Counted from the stretch's first letter, positions 56,252-64,000 are shown. The stretch is 64,000 bases of DNA from an uncultured Oscillospiraceae bacterium (GCA_934466455.1 CAKSLF010000005.1:57114-121113), one strand, 5' to 3'. Notes: a model not told the origin generated them from the sequence alone. Numbers and translations are program-made.

Positions 56252-57793
56252 CTACATAAGCGGGGCGATAAGCCGCAAAAAGTCTTGGGTAAGCTCCGAG
56301 AAAAAGTTTGCCTTACATTCCTCGGCCGTTATTTGCTGACAGCTTTCGAGGGTGCGGATAAAGTCCTCTTTTACCTCAAAAACAGCATTGCCGCCGTAAA
56401 AGACCGCACCGCATTCAAAATGCAGATACAGGCTGCGATAGTCCATATTTGTTGTGCCGACGGTTGCAATGCAATCGTCGGAAACAAAGGTCTTTGAATG
56501 AATAAAACCGTTTGTATACTCGTAGATTTTAACTCCGGCGGCGATAAGCTCCCGATAATAGGAGCGTGTTGTCATATGCACAAGGCGTTTATCCCAAATA
56601 TGGGGAGTAACAATGCGTACATCGACGCCGCTTTTCGCCGCAAGAACAAGAGCGGAAAGCATACTGTCGTCTATTATAAGATAAGGGGTGTTTATATAAA
56701 CATATTTTTTCGCCCGGTTAATTATTTGAAGATAAACATGCTCGCCGACATTTTCCTTGTCCATAGGGCTGTCCGCATAGGGCTGAACAAAGGCTGTTCC
56801 GCCATTCGACGGCATTACAGCCGGAAAATATTGCGCATAGCTTTCGTTTATGCCGGTTGACATTTCCCACATTTGCAGAAACATAAGAGTGAAGCTCCAC
56901 GCAGCTTTGCCCCGCACCATAACTGCGGCGTCCTTCCAGTGTCCGTGCTTTTCATAGGCGTTAATGTATTCGTCCGCAAGATTTATTCCGCCGGTAAAAA
57001 CGGTTTTTCCGTCAATGGAAGCGATTTTTCTGTGGTCACGGTTATTTTGAACTACCGTCAGCAACGGGCGGAAAGGATTAAAGACGGCACATTCTATCCC
57101 CATTTTTCTAAGCTGCGAAGGATAGTCCTTCGGTAAAAGGAAAAAACAGCCGAAATCATCGTACATAACTCTAACGAGCACACCTGCGGCGACTTTTCTC
57201 TTCAGAATCTCAATAATAGCGTTCCACATAACGCCTTCTTGAATGATAAAGTATTCGAGAAAGATGTATTTTTCCGCTTTTTCAAGCTCGATAAGAAGCT
57301 GCTTTTGCATTTCCTCGCCGGGAGAAAGATATTTTTCTCCGCTTTCTTCATAAACGGGAAATTTTGCAAAGTTTCGTAAATAGCCCATCTGAACGGCACG
57401 GTCGGGAAAAACGGCGGCAGCTTTTTCAAAGCCATCCTCCTCACCAAAAAGAAGAGCCTGCGCCTTTTTTTCGCAGTTGGCTGCTTTTGCCTTAAAATTA
57501 GGAAAAGAAATCTGTATCTGCGTAACAAGATAAAAAAGTCCTCCGAAAATCGGAAGAGTAAGAATAAGTATTACCCAAAGCAGCTTGTATGAGCCTTTAT
57601 CTCTATTGCGGATTATGGAAAGCACCGCAAGAAAGCTTATTGCCGTAAGAGTAACGCTTATTACGCCGGAAAGACGGCTTCCGCTTTCTAAAAGGGCATA
57701 TAAAAACACTATTTGCACAATAAGCAGCAGAGCGATAAAAAATCTGCGGCAAAATAATGTGCGAAACCATTTTTTATTTGAAAGCTTGGACAT
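56252..57793 (-). CDS. cls: Cardiolipin synthase (phospholipase D family)
   Basis: Makes cardiolipin from two phosphatidylglycerols at the membrane. 513 residues: two to three N-terminal helices (FIALLLIVQIVFLYALLESG; VILILTLPIFGGLFYLVTQI), then two PLD domains each with an HKD motif: DHRKIASIDGKTVFTGGINL near 250 and GFIHSKTFVSDDCIATVGTTNMDYRS near 420. Both are complete, so the enzyme is expected to be active. Monocistronic. Confidence 0.93.
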   Translation of the reverse strand: MSKLSNKKWFRTLFCRRFFIALLLIVQIVFLYALLESGSRLSGVISVTLTAISFLAVLSIIRNRDKGSYKLLWVILILTLPIFGGLFYLVTQIQISFPNFKAKAANCEKKAQALLFGEEDGFEKAAAVFPDRAVQMGYLRNFAKFPVYEESGEKYLSPGEEMQKQLLIELEKAEKYIFLEYFIIQEGVMWNAIIEILKRKVAAGVLVRVMYDDFGCFFLLPKDYPSQLRKMGIECAVFNPFRPLLTVVQNNRDHRKIASIDGKTVFTGGINLADEYINAYEKHGHWKDAAVMVRGKAAWSFTLMFLQMWEMSTGINESYAQYFPAVMPSNGGTAFVQPYADSPMDKENVGEHVYLQIINRAKKYVYINTPYLIIDDSMLSALVLAAKSGVDVRIVTPHIWDKRLVHMTTRSYYRELIAAGVKIYEYTNGFIHSKTFVSDDCIATVGTTNMDYRSLYLHFECGAVFYGGNAVFEVKEDFIRTLESCQQITAEECKANFFSELTQDFLRLIAPLM

Positions 57794-57889
57794 AAAATCT
57801 CCTCAAAAACATAAAAAGCTGTTTACGAATATAATATTAGCATATAACCCAATAATCTTGCAAGGACAAAAAATATTGCAAAAAAACGG

Positions 57890-57918
57890 TTGACAAATTT
57901 TTGTACAGGTGATAATAT
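57890..57918 (+). promoter_or_regulatory. Promoter of the antiporter gene
   Basis: TTGACA at 57890-57895, 17 bases, TAATAT at 57913-57918. Confidence 0.8.
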
Positions 57919-57923
57919 ATAAT

Positions 57924-58056
57924 GCCATAAGGGAGTAGTTGGCGTGCCGAAAAAATCTTTTCGGTGCGTTATGTTATTCGTCAGCACGCCGAAAGGCCGG
58001 ATAATATATTAAACAACAAGACTTTTCAATACAAACCGTAATGAAGAGCCTTGTAT
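57924..58056 (+). promoter_or_regulatory. Probable yybP-ykoY (manganese) riboswitch
   Basis: The leader of the antiporter gene contains AAGGGAGTAG near its 5' end and TCGTCAGCACGCC in the middle, with GAGCCTTG near the 3' end able to pair with AAGG. These match the core of yybP-ykoY riboswitches (GGGGAGTAG, CGTCA, closing AAGG/CCTT helix), which sense Mn2+ and often control P-type or Ca/Mn exporters. The match is by eye and the second core motif is only partial. Confidence 0.6.
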
Positions 58057-58098
58057 TTTTTTTGCCTTCGTTACGAAACAACGGAGGTTTTTATTTTT

Positions 58099-59016
58099 AT
58101 GATGTATGTTTTACTCGTGCTTGGTTTTGTGCTGCTTATAAAAGGAGCGGATTTTTTTGTAGACGGGGCTTCCTCCGTTGCAAAGCTGCTTAAGGTGCCG
58201 TCGGTAATAATCGGGCTTACCATAGTTGCTATGGGAACCAGTGCGCCGGAAACTGCGGTAAGCATTTCCGCAGGGATTGCCGGAAGCAGCGACATTGCGC
58301 TTAGCAATGTAATCGGTTCCAATATATTCAATCTTCTTGTGGTTGTCGGTGTTGCCGCCATAATCTGCCCGATGAAAACCGAAAGGGTGATTATGCGCAG
58401 GGACATTTGGTGGAGCCTTGGGGCGGCGGTTGCGGTTCTTATTATGATGCTCGACCTCAAAATTTCAAGAATAGAAGGTATTCTTCTCCTTTGCGGTATG
58501 GTGGCATATATATCCGTGCTTGTTGCCGATGCGCTTAAAAAGCGTGACTCCGGCGACGAAGTAAAGGCAATGTCGCCGCTTAAAAGTACGATTTTCATAA
58601 TCGGAGGGCTTGCCGCAATAATTATAGGCGGCGATCTTGTTGTTGATTCTGCCTGTGATATTGCCGCTGCCTTTGGTATGAGCGAGGCACTGATAGGGCT
58701 TACAATAGTAGCGGCAGGAACCTCTCTTCCGGAGCTTGTTACTTCTGTTGTTGCGGCAAGAAAAGGCGACAGCGGTCTTGCCCTTGGCAATGTTGTTGGC
58801 TCAAACATATTTAATATACTGTTTATTCTCGGTGCAGCTTCCGCAATTACAACAATAAATGTGGCAAAGGAGCTGTTTATAGATACGGCAATCCTTATTG
58901 CTGTAACGCTTCTTATGTATTTTCTCTGCCGCTCTAAAGAAAAAACCTCAAGGGCAGAGGGCGTGGTTTGCGTGCTGGTCTATGCGGCGTACATGGCGTA
59001 TATCATTTTGAGATAA
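58099..59016 (+). CDS. Calcium/sodium antiporter family (CaCA) exporter
   Basis: 305 residues, ten membrane helices, cation exchanger of the YrbG/CaCA type. The two alpha repeats are MGTSAPETAVSISAGIAGSS near 48 and AGTSLPELVTSVVAARKGDS near 215, with the NVIGSNIFNLLVV and NVVGSNIFNILFI partner segments. The ion cannot be told from these motifs; control by a manganese riboswitch would favour Mn2+ or Ca2+ export (inference). The start ATG at 58099 follows ACGGAGG. Confidence 0.9.
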   Translation: MMYVLLVLGFVLLIKGADFFVDGASSVAKLLKVPSVIIGLTIVAMGTSAPETAVSISAGIAGSSDIALSNVIGSNIFNLLVVVGVAAIICPMKTERVIMRRDIWWSLGAAVAVLIMMLDLKISRIEGILLLCGMVAYISVLVADALKKRDSGDEVKAMSPLKSTIFIIGGLAAIIIGGDLVVDSACDIAAAFGMSEALIGLTIVAAGTSLPELVTSVVAARKGDSGLALGNVVGSNIFNILFILGAASAITTINVAKELFIDTAILIAVTLLMYFLCRSKEKTSRAEGVVCVLVYAAYMAYIILR

Positions 59017-59028
59017 GGCTGTTTTTAC

Positions 59029-59064
59029 GAAGGCGGCGGCAGAAGATTTCTGCCGCCGCTATTT
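59029..59064 (+). terminator. Terminator of the antiporter gene
   Basis: GGCGGCGGCAGAA, GATT, TCTGCCGCCGCT, then ATTT. Confidence 0.75.
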
Positions 59065-59088
59065 ACATAATGTAAACAAAATTTATAT

Positions 59089-59117
59089 TTGACAATTAGA
59101 GGCTGCTTTGATATACT
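59089..59117 (+). promoter_or_regulatory. Promoter of the 413-residue lipoprotein gene
   Basis: TTGACA at 59089-59094, 17 bases, TATACT at 59112-59117. Confidence 0.78.
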
Positions 59118-59177
59118 GTACTCAAATAAACGTTCTTTTTTATAAAGGAAAGACCGCATTGAAAGGAATGAGAAACA

Positions 59178-60419
59178 GTGAAAAAAGCAATTATCTTTCT
59201 GGTCGCTATTCTGATTTTTTCTTCATGCTCTTTTGATGGGAATAATATTCAAATGCAAAGCCCCTCGGAACCCCTTTCTGCTGCCGAATATGAAAGCATT
59301 CGGGATTTTTGCATTTCTGCGGAAGGCGCAAAAGCCATGGCAGAAGCGGCGGACTTGGCGGACGCGCAATGCGAAATCTGTGCGCTTTACGAGGATATTG
59401 CCACTTTCAAATTAAGCCGCAATGACGAACCGGCGGAATTTTATACCGTTAAAATTATTTCCGGAAGCCCTTATTCATTTGAGATTATCTCACATAGAAC
59501 ATTTGAAAAATTCGAGGGCGAGAGTTTTTGCGAATTTTTCCCCCACGCAGAAGACGGCTATCCGGAATCTGCCTTTATCCCCATTGACGTTTATGAATTT
59601 ATACCCAAAAACATAGCATCTGCAAAGAAAGTTTACTACGTTGTATCCGAAATAGGTTCCGGCAAATATTTTACAGAGCCGGAACAGATAAATAATCTCA
59701 TTTCTTCCCTGTCGGATATGAAAGTTTACCCGATAGAGCGCTTTTTAACAAGCAATGAAATTCTTTTGGGAATCGAGCTTTCCAGCAACGTTATGCAATT
59801 TTACAAATCGGCGGAAGATGAAGAACCGTTCTGCAAAATATATTTGGATATGATTTATTCACAAGAGAAAGAAAGCAGCAGGACGTATTATCCCGTCGAT
59901 GTATCGCCTGCTTATCAAGCATATAAAAATGCGGAGAGCGAATTTGAGCGGGAAAATGTTTCCTCGGCAGACCCCGAATCCGTTTTGGAAGAATACGGCG
60001 CAGAAATGCTGCTTCACGGAACATGGAATAATGCGAAAGATCTTAGAGTGGATTGGCTTGTTATGTGGTTCGGCTACCGCGTCCGGGACAGCGTAAATGT
60101 TTCGGATTATAGAAGGGACGGCAAGGATGGGCTTTATTTCCCGGAAGATGAGTTTGAAAAGCTCATTTACGACTACTTTGGTCTTGCGCCGGAGCATTTG
60201 AGGGAATCCGAAACCTATAACGCAGAGGAAAAAGCATATGTTACGCCGACGGCGCTTTACGATTTAGCGTCAACGGAGTACACCATAACCCAAACCGACT
60301 ATGACGGCGACGAAATGAAGATTTATTTTGACCTAAAGGTCGCAGATAACGCCCCGGTGAGCCGAGTTTTGACCGTGGACACGTCAAACGGCGGAATGCG
60401 GTTTCTTTCGTGCGAGTAA
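59178..60419 (+). CDS. Unknown exported lipoprotein
   Basis: 413 residues; signal peptide with lipobox IFSSCSFD (Cys17) and no further membrane segment, so a surface-bound soluble domain. It is acidic and rich in Glu, Tyr and Phe, with alternating short strands (YTVKIISGSPYSFEIISHRT; VRDSVNVSDYRRDGKDGLYF) and no motif I recognise. GTG start at 59178 behind AAAGGA. C-terminal third (PEDEFEKLIYDYFGLAPEHL) resembles other uncharacterised gut Firmicute lipoproteins in style only. Own promoter and terminator, so not part of an operon. Confidence 0.8.
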   Translation: MKKAIIFLVAILIFSSCSFDGNNIQMQSPSEPLSAAEYESIRDFCISAEGAKAMAEAADLADAQCEICALYEDIATFKLSRNDEPAEFYTVKIISGSPYSFEIISHRTFEKFEGESFCEFFPHAEDGYPESAFIPIDVYEFIPKNIASAKKVYYVVSEIGSGKYFTEPEQINNLISSLSDMKVYPIERFLTSNEILLGIELSSNVMQFYKSAEDEEPFCKIYLDMIYSQEKESSRTYYPVDVSPAYQAYKNAESEFERENVSSADPESVLEEYGAEMLLHGTWNNAKDLRVDWLVMWFGYRVRDSVNVSDYRRDGKDGLYFPEDEFEKLIYDYFGLAPEHLRESETYNAEEKAYVTPTALYDLASTEYTITQTDYDGDEMKIYFDLKVADNAPVSRVLTVDTSNGGMRFLSCE

Positions 60420-60459
60420 GCTAAAAGCCCCCGCTCCTTTCGGAGCGGGGACTTTTTAC
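60420..60459 (+). terminator. Terminator of the lipoprotein gene
   Basis: CCCCGCTCC, TTTC, GGAGCGGGGACTTTTT directly after the stop. Confidence 0.85.
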
Positions 60460-60509
60460 GGTAGAACAAACGGTAGAACGCCACTTGTTCAAAGCCCTTT
60501 CCCCGCAAA

Positions 60510-60550
60510 AGAAAAAAGCCCCGAAGCCGCATGGCTTCAAAGCTTTTTGG
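60510..60550 (-). terminator. Terminator of tRNA-Ala
   Basis: Minus strand AAAAAGC, GAAGCC/GGCTTC stem and GCTTTTTTC, two bases after the tRNA 3' end. Confidence 0.72.
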
Positions 60551-60551
60551 A

Positions 60552-60627
60552 TGGTGGAGACGGCCGGACTTGAACCGGTTACCTCGACAATGCGAATGTC
60601 GCGCTCTCCCAGGTGAGCTACGCCCCC
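60552..60627 (-). tRNA. tRNA-Ala, anticodon CGC
   Basis: 76 bases with encoded CCA end. Acceptor GGGGGCG pairs with CGTCTCC and contains the G3-U70 pair that identifies alanine tRNAs. D arm GTAGCTCACCTGGGAGAGC, anticodon loop TTCGCAT in stem CGACA/TGTCG giving anticodon CGC, and T arm CCGGTTCAAGTCCGG. Minus strand promoter TTGTAA, 17 bases, TATAAT lies just upstream (about 60640-60668). Confidence 0.93.
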
Positions 60628-60799
60628 AGACAGTTTTATATTATAGCACGAAAAATATTTTTTTACAAGGTCTTTTTGATATTTTTTCGGCAAAGCCCCT
60701 GCGGCGGAAAAAATATTACGCAAAATCGAATGTTTGTGTAGTCAAATCACAGATTTAATGATATAATAAGCTTAAAGAAAGAAAAAAGGAGGCGTACCT

Positions 60800-61111
60800 G
60801 TGGGCGACCTTATGTTTATGTTTATACCGATAATTATTGTTGCCGGGATTTTGATGACGGTTGTTCCGATTGTTGCGGAGCTAAAAAATAAGGCTTCGGG
60901 AAATCAGAGAAAAATACAGCCGGGGAAAAACCGCTCTTTTAACAGAGAGGTTGATTCAATACATATAACGACGGACGCAGCGACGGAACGCCGCCGCCGT
61001 CTTGACCAGTTAAAGAGCCTTTATGAAGCGGGAATGATGGAGCGGGAAGAATATGAAGAACGCTGTGCCGATGTTGAAGCGGATTTTTCCCGCGGGAGTA
61101 TAAGATATTAA
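60800..61111 (+). CDS. Small membrane protein with SHOCT-like tail
   Basis: 103 residues. One N-terminal membrane helix (FIPIIIVAGILMTVVPIVAE), a basic linker, and a short C-terminal domain RRRLDQLKSLYEAGMMEREE then YEERCADVEADF, which has the pattern of SHOCT domains (L..L...G.IT..EYE..). SHOCT segments often end other proteins and may mediate oligomerisation. Starts with GTG at 60800, AAAGGAGG 7 bases upstream. No operon partner is evident; a hairpin follows. Confidence 0.8.
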   Translation: MGDLMFMFIPIIIVAGILMTVVPIVAELKNKASGNQRKIQPGKNRSFNREVDSIHITTDAATERRRRLDQLKSLYEAGMMEREEYEERCADVEADFSRGSIRY

Positions 61112-61114
61112 ACT

Positions 61115-61162
61115 TAAAAAGCCTATGCCGCTTTTACAAAAATAGAGGCGGCGGCTTTTTTT
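61115..61162 (+). terminator. Terminator after the SHOCT-like gene
   Basis: AAAAAGCCTATGCCGC paired with GCGGCGGCTTTTTTT around an A-rich loop. Confidence 0.7.
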
Positions 61163-61210
61163 ATTGCCGCCGGGGTTTGACCGCAAATTTTTTTGACAGA
61201 GAGGTAAACA

Positions 61211-62398
61211 ATGATAAAGCTTCTTTCAAAAATTTTCATTAAAAATGGCGATGATGTTGCCGACCAAAAGGTGCGCTCCGCCTACGGATACCTTTGCGGA
61301 GCAGTTGGAATTGCACTTAACATTCTGCTTTTTGCCGGAAAGCTTGTTGCGGGAACAATAAGCGGCTCCGTGGCGGTAACAGCGGACGCATTCAATAACC
61401 TTTCTGATGCGGGCTCGTCGCTGATAAGCCTTATAAGCTTTCGGCTTGCCTCTCAAAAGCCGGATCCTCATCACCCTTTTGGACATGGCAGAGTAGAGTA
61501 TATAGCAAGCCTTATTATCTCCATAATTATTATTCTTATGGGTTTTGAGCTTGGCAAAAGCTCTTTTGAAAAAATTCTTTCGCCGGAGGCGGTTGAGTAT
61601 TCCGCACTTACTTTTGCCGTTTTGGGTGTTTCTGTTGCGGTAAAGCTGTATATGTTCCTCTATAATAATTCAATAGGGAAAAAGATAGATTCCTCCACGA
61701 TGAAGGCTACCGCAATGGACAGTATTTCGGATGCGGTATCAACCGGAGCCGTGCTTGTTTCCGCTATAATAGCGATGCTGACGAATTTGGCACTGGACGG
61801 TTGGATGGGCCTTGTTGTTGCAATATTTATTATGATAACGGGATTAAAAAGTGCAAAGGAAACCATAGATTCTTTGCTTGGAGAGCCGCCTTCTCCCGAA
61901 TTTGTAAAAGAGATTGAGGATATGGTGCTTTCTCACGAGGACATAGTCGGCGTTCATGATATGATAGTACACAACTATGGTCCTGGGCGCACCTTTGTTT
62001 CGCTTCATGCGGAGGTGCCGGCGGACGGCGACATAGTCGCCATTCACGATACGATAGACAATGCGGAGCACGAGATTGCAAAACTGCTCGGCTGCCTTGT
62101 TACAATACATATGGACCCGATTGATGTGCGTGACGAGCATACGGCGCAGCTTCGCCAAACGATGGGAGAAATAATTAAAAAAGTTGACCCGGCGGTGACC
62201 TTTCACGACTTTCGTGTGGTAAGCGGTCCCACCCATACAAATTTGATTTTTGACATTGTGTCACCTATGGATTGTAAGCTTTCCGATGAGCAGCTTGCGG
62301 GAAAAATTGCGGACGAAATCCATAAATACGATGAGCATTATTTTGCCGTAATAGATGTTGATAAGGACTTTGCGTCATATCAGGCGACAAAACAGTAA
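61211..62398 (+). CDS. Cation diffusion facilitator (CDF) transporter
   Basis: Exports divalent metals (Zn, Fe, Mn or Co). 395 residues: membrane helices from about 25 to 205 with VTADAFNNLSDAGSSLISLI (first Asp site) near 58, HPFGHGRVEYIASLIISIII, and ATAMDSISDAVSTGAVLV (second Asp site) near 165; then a cytoplasmic domain with HEDIVGVHDMIVHNYGPG and VHDTIDNAEHEI-like metal-binding segments, and an extension of about 100 residues at the C-terminus. The metal is not determined. Promoter and ribosome-binding site GAGGT directly upstream. Confidence 0.92.
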   Translation: MIKLLSKIFIKNGDDVADQKVRSAYGYLCGAVGIALNILLFAGKLVAGTISGSVAVTADAFNNLSDAGSSLISLISFRLASQKPDPHHPFGHGRVEYIASLIISIIIILMGFELGKSSFEKILSPEAVEYSALTFAVLGVSVAVKLYMFLYNNSIGKKIDSSTMKATAMDSISDAVSTGAVLVSAIIAMLTNLALDGWMGLVVAIFIMITGLKSAKETIDSLLGEPPSPEFVKEIEDMVLSHEDIVGVHDMIVHNYGPGRTFVSLHAEVPADGDIVAIHDTIDNAEHEIAKLLGCLVTIHMDPIDVRDEHTAQLRQTMGEIIKKVDPAVTFHDFRVVSGPTHTNLIFDIVSPMDCKLSDEQLAGKIADEIHKYDEHYFAVIDVDKDFASYQATKQ

Positions 62399-62406
62399 TA
62401 TGTAAT

Positions 62407-62448
62407 ATAAAAAAGCTATCGCTAATAAAGCGGCAGGCAGCTTTTTTA
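62407..62448 (+). terminator. Terminator after the CDF gene
   Basis: AAAAAAGCTATCGCT, loop, AGGCAGCTTTTTT; imperfect stem. Confidence 0.55.
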
Positions 62449-62606
62449 TACAAACGCAGCTGTTTGCATTGAAGAAAAAAGGTGTTCGGACTCAATAAAC
62501 AGTCTTGTTTTGGGCAAGATTCCGCATTGACCGTATTGCAGTCGGAAAAGCGAAAGCCCTCGTCAAGAGTATTTACGGAGAGAAGCTCAACATTTGAAGT
62601 AAAACG

Positions 62607-62633
62607 AATCCCCTGCGCTTTGCGCAGGGGATT
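62607..62633 (-). terminator. Terminator, distal copy
   Basis: AATCCCCTGCGC, TTT, GCGCAGGGGATT with T-run on the minus strand side (TTTTTTTG). Copy of the one at 62751. Confidence 0.82.
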
Positions 62634-62750
62634 TTCAAAAAAACAAGTTTATTTCAGCCGAATTTCCATTTCAACCGGGTTATGGTCGGAAAAGCGAAAG
62701 CCCTCGTCGCAGGTATTTGCGAAGAGAAGCTCAACATTTGAAGTAAAACG

Positions 62751-62777
62751 AATCCCCTGCGCTTTGCGCAGGGGATT
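62751..62777 (-). terminator. Terminator of the EEP gene
   Basis: AATCCCCTGCGC, TTT, GCGCAGGGGATT 16 bases after the gene stop codon, part of the 144-bp repeat. Confidence 0.82.
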
Positions 62778-62792
62778 TTCAAAAAAACAAGT

Positions 62793-63854
62793 TTATTTCA
62801 GCCGAATTTCCATTTCAACCGGGTTATGGTCGGAAAAGCGAAAGCCCTCGTCAAGAGTATTTACGGAGAGAAGCTCAACATTAGGGGAAACTATAAATCC
62901 GTCGATAAGGTAGTGTTGGGTGGAGGGGCTTTCCGGATCATACGGCTGATTATTCAGCCGGCAGGACGGCACGGAGTCATCGTAAACAAAGCTCCAACCG
63001 TCGGGTAAAATTTCCGGCTCAAGCACGCCGGGAACCCAGAGCGAAGGATCGTTTATCGGATATTTATCGAGCGTTCCGGGAAAAGTTTGGTTAAAATCTC
63101 CGCCGGCAATAACATAGTTGCCTTTTTCGTATTCCGCCTGCAAAAATTCTCTGAGCATTTTTGTCTGTGCGGCTTTGCCCTCGCCGTCGTCATAGGCTTC
63201 CAGGTGGAGATTGACAACAACAAGACGGCTGTCACTTCCTTCAATGGGGCAATAGCTTACCAAAAGGCAGCGTTTAAGATTTGCAGTGCGTATAGGCCAA
63301 CTAAACGGGCAGGGAAGAGCAATGCGCTCGGCAGATTCAACCCCAAAATCGGTAACGGTCATAAGACCGCTGTTCACTTTGCCTATTGTCGGAAGAGGAA
63401 ACGGAACATAAGCGCAGCTGTAATTAAGCGCAAAGGCGGCGTTTTTCTCAATGCCGGAAAGATAGTATTCCCTCTGGTCTATGCCGAAGCTGCGTTTTGA
63501 GTCGGCGTCAACCTCCTGCAAAAGGCAAATGTCTGCGCCGGAATCGGCGATGATCTCCTTTATCCCGGTCATATTTTTTGCAACGGTGCTTTCGTCGCCG
63601 GTTCGGGTATTTTTGCCGCCGTCCATGAAAAAGTCGGCTTCTTCCCCAAGACCGGCGTAACCGGTATTAAAAGTGAGAAACTTTATTGTGCTTTCCGCCG
63701 CAAGCGGCTTTTCGGCAGCATTGCCGATGGTTTCGGCACTTTCAACAGCCTCCGGGGCGTACTCCGTGGCGGAGAGCCAAGCAATAAGCCCGCCCGCCGA
63801 TATGACGATGGCGGCTATGAGCACGCCAAGCACCTTCAATATTTTTTTGAGCAT
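62793..63854 (-). CDS. Endonuclease/exonuclease/phosphatase (EEP) family hydrolase, membrane-anchored
   Basis: 353 residues. One N-terminal membrane helix (VLGVLIAAIVISAGGLIAWL), then the EEP fold: LTFNTGYAGLG (metal Asn), ICLLQEVDADSKRSFGID (metal Glu), SGLMTVTDFGVESAE, VVVNLHLEAYDDGEGKAAQT, AGGDFNQTFPGTL and FSDHNPVEMEI (catalytic Asp-His pair). Active residues are all present. Family members are nucleases, sphingomyelinases or inositol phosphatases; a surface location suggests a lipid or extracellular nucleic acid substrate (inference). Its 3' end is triplicated. Confidence 0.88.
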   Translation of the reverse strand: MLKKILKVLGVLIAAIVISAGGLIAWLSATEYAPEAVESAETIGNAAEKPLAAESTIKFLTFNTGYAGLGEEADFFMDGGKNTRTGDESTVAKNMTGIKEIIADSGADICLLQEVDADSKRSFGIDQREYYLSGIEKNAAFALNYSCAYVPFPLPTIGKVNSGLMTVTDFGVESAERIALPCPFSWPIRTANLKRCLLVSYCPIEGSDSRLVVVNLHLEAYDDGEGKAAQTKMLREFLQAEYEKGNYVIAGGDFNQTFPGTLDKYPINDPSLWVPGVLEPEILPDGWSFVYDDSVPSCRLNNQPYDPESPSTQHYLIDGFIVSPNVELLSVNTLDEGFRFSDHNPVEMEIRLK

Positions 63855-63867
63855 GATTTTTCACTCC

Positions 63868-63910
63868 GTTAAAAATCTGCCCCATTCCGCAGGACGGGAT
63901 AGGGCAGATT
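63868..63910. terminator. Hairpin between EEP gene and the last gene
   Basis: AATCTGCCC, loop, GGGCAGATT; T-rich on both sides. It serves the gene at 63925. Confidence 0.65.
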
Positions 63911-63924
63911 AAGTATCGTTTTAA

Positions 63925-64000
63925 TTATTTTATATCGTTTTCATCAAAGGGGTCGCCGCACTGGGGGCAGAATTTCGGAGGATTTTTGGGGTCTTCCGGT
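63925..64000 (-). CDS. Partial zinc-ribbon protein, C-terminal end only
   Basis: The minus strand frame reads PKNPPKFCPQCGDPFDENDI and then stop at 63925-63927; it enters from the right edge of the window. CPQCG is one half of a zinc-ribbon. Nothing upstream is available, so function cannot be assigned. Confidence 0.7.
   Translation of the reverse strand, partial: PEDPKNPPKFCPQCGDPFDENDIK

Larger units (their letters stand above)
62541..62792 (-). repeat. Extra tandem copies (144 bp) of the EEP gene 3' end plus terminator
   Basis: Anchors at 62541, 62685 and 62829 show a period of 144 bp; the last belongs to the real 3' end of the gene at 62793-63854. On the minus strand each unit carries the gene's last ~30 codons (NVELLSVNTLDEGFRFSDHN and on), its stop, and a terminator. 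The middle copy has changed bases (CGCAGGTATTTGCGAAG for CAAGAGTATTTACGGAG) whereas the outermost copy matches the gene. The homology starts at the AATGTTGAGC bases. Confidence 0.92.

Noticed and set aside
62482..62913. 143-codon frame with three repeats of a serine/arginine segment
   Set aside because: It is the translation of the 144-bp repeat units on the non-coding strand.

Overview
The window is a stretch of chromosome from an anaerobic Firmicute of the class Clostridia, of the Oscillospiraceae/Ruminococcaceae kind (inference). Pointers to this are the ispH-rpsA gene fusion, an rnfCDGEAB ferredoxin:NAD oxidoreductase operon, spoVG and a PdaB-like deacetylase, the hrcA-grpE-dnaK-dnaJ order behind a CIRCE element, strong AAGGAGG ribosome-binding sites and many GTG/TTG starts. 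Coding density is high and most genes are housekeeping. No phage, insertion sequence or CRISPR array is seen.

Layout. 1-5 kb: rbfA(partial)-nrnA-truB, then a tandem duplication (nitroreductase + hflX start, nitroreductase + intact hflX). 5-11 kb: a polysaccharide deacetylase, an RpiR regulator, a BaiN-like flavoprotein, cmk, and an ispH-rpsA fusion with an internal start signal. 11-15 kb: an Xre repressor facing two small unknown genes across a 38-bp perfect palindrome, then a polar amino acid ABC transporter behind a short serine-rich leader ORF. 15-20.5 kb: an AAA ATPase whose 3' end is triplicated, and an Fbp-type iron(III) ABC transporter. 20.7-28.8 kb: murC, spoVG, prmA and the heat-shock operon. 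29-36 kb: MFS/MarR pair, gltX-glnS, an esterase, an Xre protein, ybaK. 36-42 kb: GDPD, an MFS carrier, an E2-like acyltransferase, and a YtrA-type GntR/ABC operon with a 29-residue membrane peptide and a DUF2807 lipoprotein. 42.5-45 kb: rnpB and gdhA, divergent. 45-55 kb: an electron-transfer block (rnfCDGEAB, NusG-II protein, Gx transporter, a two-repeat lipoprotein, apbE). 55-64 kb: class II aldolase, cardiolipin synthase, a Ca/Mn-type antiporter behind a probable yybP-ykoY riboswitch, an unknown lipoprotein, tRNA-Ala(CGC), a CDF transporter, and an EEP-family hydrolase whose 3' end is also triplicated.

How the parts relate. The Rnf complex, its flavin transferase ApbE and the repeat lipoprotein form a likely flavin-based membrane or extracytoplasmic electron-transfer unit, next to NADP glutamate dehydrogenase metabolism. 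Metal handling recurs (Fbp, CaCA, CDF).

The most unusual signals are non-coding: (i) three unrelated loci carry short tandem repeats (170, 149 and 144 bp) in which each unit contains a transcription terminator, twice together with the 3' end of the adjacent gene; (ii) a dispersed intergenic word, TGAGCACGG and its complement, builds hairpins in at least seven places; (iii) a leader ORF upstream of the amino acid transporter has serine codons complementary to the Shine-Dalgarno sequence of the transporter gene; (iv) a 38-bp palindromic operator.
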